Shown here: in pieces, positions 53,454-54,636 of the stretch
Position numbering within the stretch: the first letter of the stretch is position 1
Layout: every line of letters starts with the position of its first letter
Assembly: GCF_000400365.1 (NCBI RefSeq)
Contig: NZ_BAOG01000111.1
Coordinates: 1 to 54,636 of the forward strand
Source: Vibrio jasicida CAIM 1864 = LMG 25398
GTDB lineage: Bacteria; Pseudomonadota; Gammaproteobacteria; Enterobacterales; Vibrionaceae
Length of the DNA stretch: 54,636 nt
Direction of reading: 5' to 3'
The notes under the pieces: model-generated
Told to the model about the DNA's origin: nothing
Seen by the model: the letters and a program-made list of their open reading frames with translations, nothing else
The model's database searches: none
Program-made: the position numbers and the translations under genes

Positions 53454-53685
53454 CTGTGATTACTACCTAAATTAAAACCGAAGGATATTACCATAATTTT
53501 TTAACACACCCTAGGGTGAAGCAGGTTTCTATTCGCATTCTCATCAATTGTTTTTCAGCTTTAAGGTAGGGCTAATTAGTGCGGCTTTTACATGCGACCA
53601 AAAAATAACCACTTCCCTTTTCTCTGCACTCTGGTATACTCGCCGCCGCTTTAAATTGTTCTTTAACATCCGTTGGGAAATTCGT

Positions 53686-54489
53686 ATGCATCCAATGCTA
53701 AACATTGCTATTCGCGCTGCGCGAAAAGCAGGCAATCATATTGCTAAATCATTAGAAAACACAGATAAAGTTGAGTCTACGCTAAAAGGCACTAATGACT
53801 TTGTTACTAACGTAGACAAAGAAGCAGAAGCTATCATCATTGATACTATCAAGCACTCTTACCCAGAGCACTGTATCGTTGCTGAAGAAGCTGGTCTTAT
53901 CGAAGGTAAAGATAAAGACGTACAATGGATCATCGACCCACTGGATGGCACCAATAACTTTGTAAAAGGTTACCCAACGTTCGCAGTATCTATCGCAGTT
54001 CGCTTCAAAGGTAAAACTGAAGTGGCTTGTGTATACGATCCAATGCAAAACGAGCTATTCACTGCACAACGTGGTGCTGGCGCTCAACTAAACAACGCTC
54101 GTATTCGTGTAGCTCAACTGAAAGACCTTCAAGGTACTGTTCTAGCAACTGGTTTCCCATTCAAACAGAAGCAACACGCTGAGTCTTACATCAAAATCGT
54201 AGGTTCTCTATTCACTGAATGTGCTGACTTCCGTCGTAGCGGCTCTGCTGCTCTTGACCTATGTTACGTGGCTGCAGGCCGTGTTGATGGTTACTTCGAA
54301 CTAGGTCTAAAACCTTGGGATATGGCAGCTGGTGAGCTTATCGCTCGTGAAGCTGGTGCAATCCTAACTGACTTTGCTGGCGGCACTGAGTACATGAAGT
54401 CAGGCAACATCGTTGCTTCTAGCGCTCGTGGCGTTAAATCAATGCTTAAACACATCCGTGAAAACGGCAACAGCGCGATCCTTAAGTAA
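53686..54489 (+). CDS. suhB: Inositol-1-monophosphatase SuhB
   Basis: A 267-residue inositol monophosphatase family protein. Metal-binding motifs are GTNDFVTNVDKEAE, VAEEAG, IDPLDGTNNF and, near the C terminus, KPWDMAAGELIA. In E. coli it also joins the rRNA antitermination complex. The ATG at 53686 (MHPMLNIAIR) gives the usual length. The open frame continues upstream without a start motif. A TATACT box sits about 50 bp upstream. A hairpin follows the stop. Confidence 0.96.
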   Translation: MHPMLNIAIRAARKAGNHIAKSLENTDKVESTLKGTNDFVTNVDKEAEAIIIDTIKHSYPEHCIVAEEAGLIEGKDKDVQWIIDPLDGTNNFVKGYPTFAVSIAVRFKGKTEVACVYDPMQNELFTAQRGAGAQLNNARIRVAQLKDLQGTVLATGFPFKQKQHAESYIKIVGSLFTECADFRRSGSAALDLCYVAAGRVDGYFELGLKPWDMAAGELIAREAGAILTDFAGGTEYMKSGNIVASSARGVKSMLKHIRENGNSAILK

Positions 54490-54534
54490 GATTCTGAAGT
54501 CATACTAAGCCCGTCACGCTGATGACTTTTGAAT

Positions 54535-54560
54535 AGCCCCGCTCATTGAGCGGGGCTAAT
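54535..54560. terminator. Terminator after suhB
   Basis: Stem AGCCCCGCTC / GAGCGGGGCT (54535-54544, 54548-54557) with a 3-nt loop, followed only by AATTATA, so termination on the plus strand may be weak. Confidence 0.7.
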
Positions 54561-54561
54561 T

Positions 54562-54626
54562 ATATGGTCCGCCTCACTCTCAAGCCCTACGCTTAGAGTA
54601 GGCTCTCAGAACGAGGTGAACCATAT
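54562..54626 (+). promoter_or_regulatory. Hairpin that masks a ribosome-binding site
   Basis: ATATGGT (54562-54568) pairs with ACCATAT (54620-54626), CCTC (54572-54575) with GAGG (54613-54616), and an inner AGCCCTAC/GTAGGCT stem is at 54583-54590 and 54598-54604. The right arm includes the Shine-Dalgarno GAGGTG and part of the ATG at 54625. This should hold translation of the next ORF off, as RBS-masking leaders of transposase genes do. Confidence 0.65.
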
Positions 54627-54636
54627 GTCTACCATT
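54625..54636 (+). CDS. Start of an unidentified gene, cut by the window edge
   Basis: An ATG at 54625 preceded by GAGGTG at 9 nt (54613-54618) starts a reading frame of four codons (MSTI) before the window ends. Translation is probably reduced by the hairpin described at 54562-54626. The start is too short to name; transposase of an IS200-like element is one guess. Its strand is opposite to that expected for the normal Vibrio neighbour secF. Confidence 0.4.

Noticed and set aside
53548..53685. N-terminal extension of SuhB
   Set aside because: The additional codons cover the likely promoter (TATACT) and do not resemble SuhB proteins; MHPMLNIAIR at 53686 is the family start.

Overview
The window is a Vibrio chromosome segment, most likely from the Harveyi/parahaemolyticus group. 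The evidence is the gene order suhB / trmJ-iscRSUA-hscBA-fdx-iscX / pepB / ndk / rlmN / rodZ-ispG-hisS-yfgM-bamB-der / xseA / guaB-guaA, two IscR-type boxes ahead of iscR, a secreted GH19 chitinase, and the 3' end of a Vibrio-like tmRNA gene. The species is an inference from gene content; no database search was possible.

Left part (1 to about 7355): the right-hand end of an AT-rich mobile island integrated in the 3' end of ssrA (tmRNA). A 19-base ssrA 3'-terminal fragment with its terminator remains at the junction, so the intact ssrA and probably the integrase lie beyond the left edge. The island end holds long direct repeats, an iteron-like 15-bp repeat array, a relaxase-like protein with oriT-like hairpins upstream, a metallophosphoesterase, a two-gene module (DUF2384/Xre-like plus AbiEi-like) that resembles a toxin-antitoxin or abortive-infection locus, and a three-gene ABC-three-component (ABC-3C) operon. 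That operon comprises a restriction-endonuclease-fold protein, a small middle component and a DUF2326-type ABC/SMC-like ATPase. This looks like a mobilizable defence island and is the most interesting part of the window.

Middle (about 7.4-28.7 kb): a variable metabolic and transport region. It holds a LysR regulator with a FUSC/AaeB-like exporter, a DedA protein, an NhaC-family transporter behind two tandem MetJ boxes (probable methionine transporter MetT), a class III aminotransferase translationally coupled to a beta-keto acid cleavage enzyme (BKACE), MetY-type O-acetylhomoserine sulfhydrylase, an MscS channel, and a lipase with a signal-peptide partner (candidate T6SS effector/immunity pair). 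A divergent LysR/dadA-like oxidase, a sodium:alanine symporter, an acetate transporter, the chitinase and a second NhaC-type antiporter follow. Many units end in clear bidirectional terminators.

Right (about 28.9-54.6 kb): conserved core genes, nearly all on the minus strand. They cover GMP synthesis (guaBA, with a PurR-like operator), xseA on the opposite strand, the zinc-ribbon yfgJ, a GAF-GGDEF cyclase, an AlaX-type editing protein, the der-bamB-yfgM-hisS-ispG-rodZ cluster, rlmN, ndk, pepB, the complete isc iron-sulfur operon, trmJ and suhB. Two departures stand out. There is a roughly 410-bp non-coding gap between rlmN and rodZ where many Vibrio carry a pilW/pilF gene. At the extreme right edge a strong hairpin masks the ribosome-binding site of a truncated ORF directly after suhB, where secF would be expected, possibly the start of an IS200-like element.
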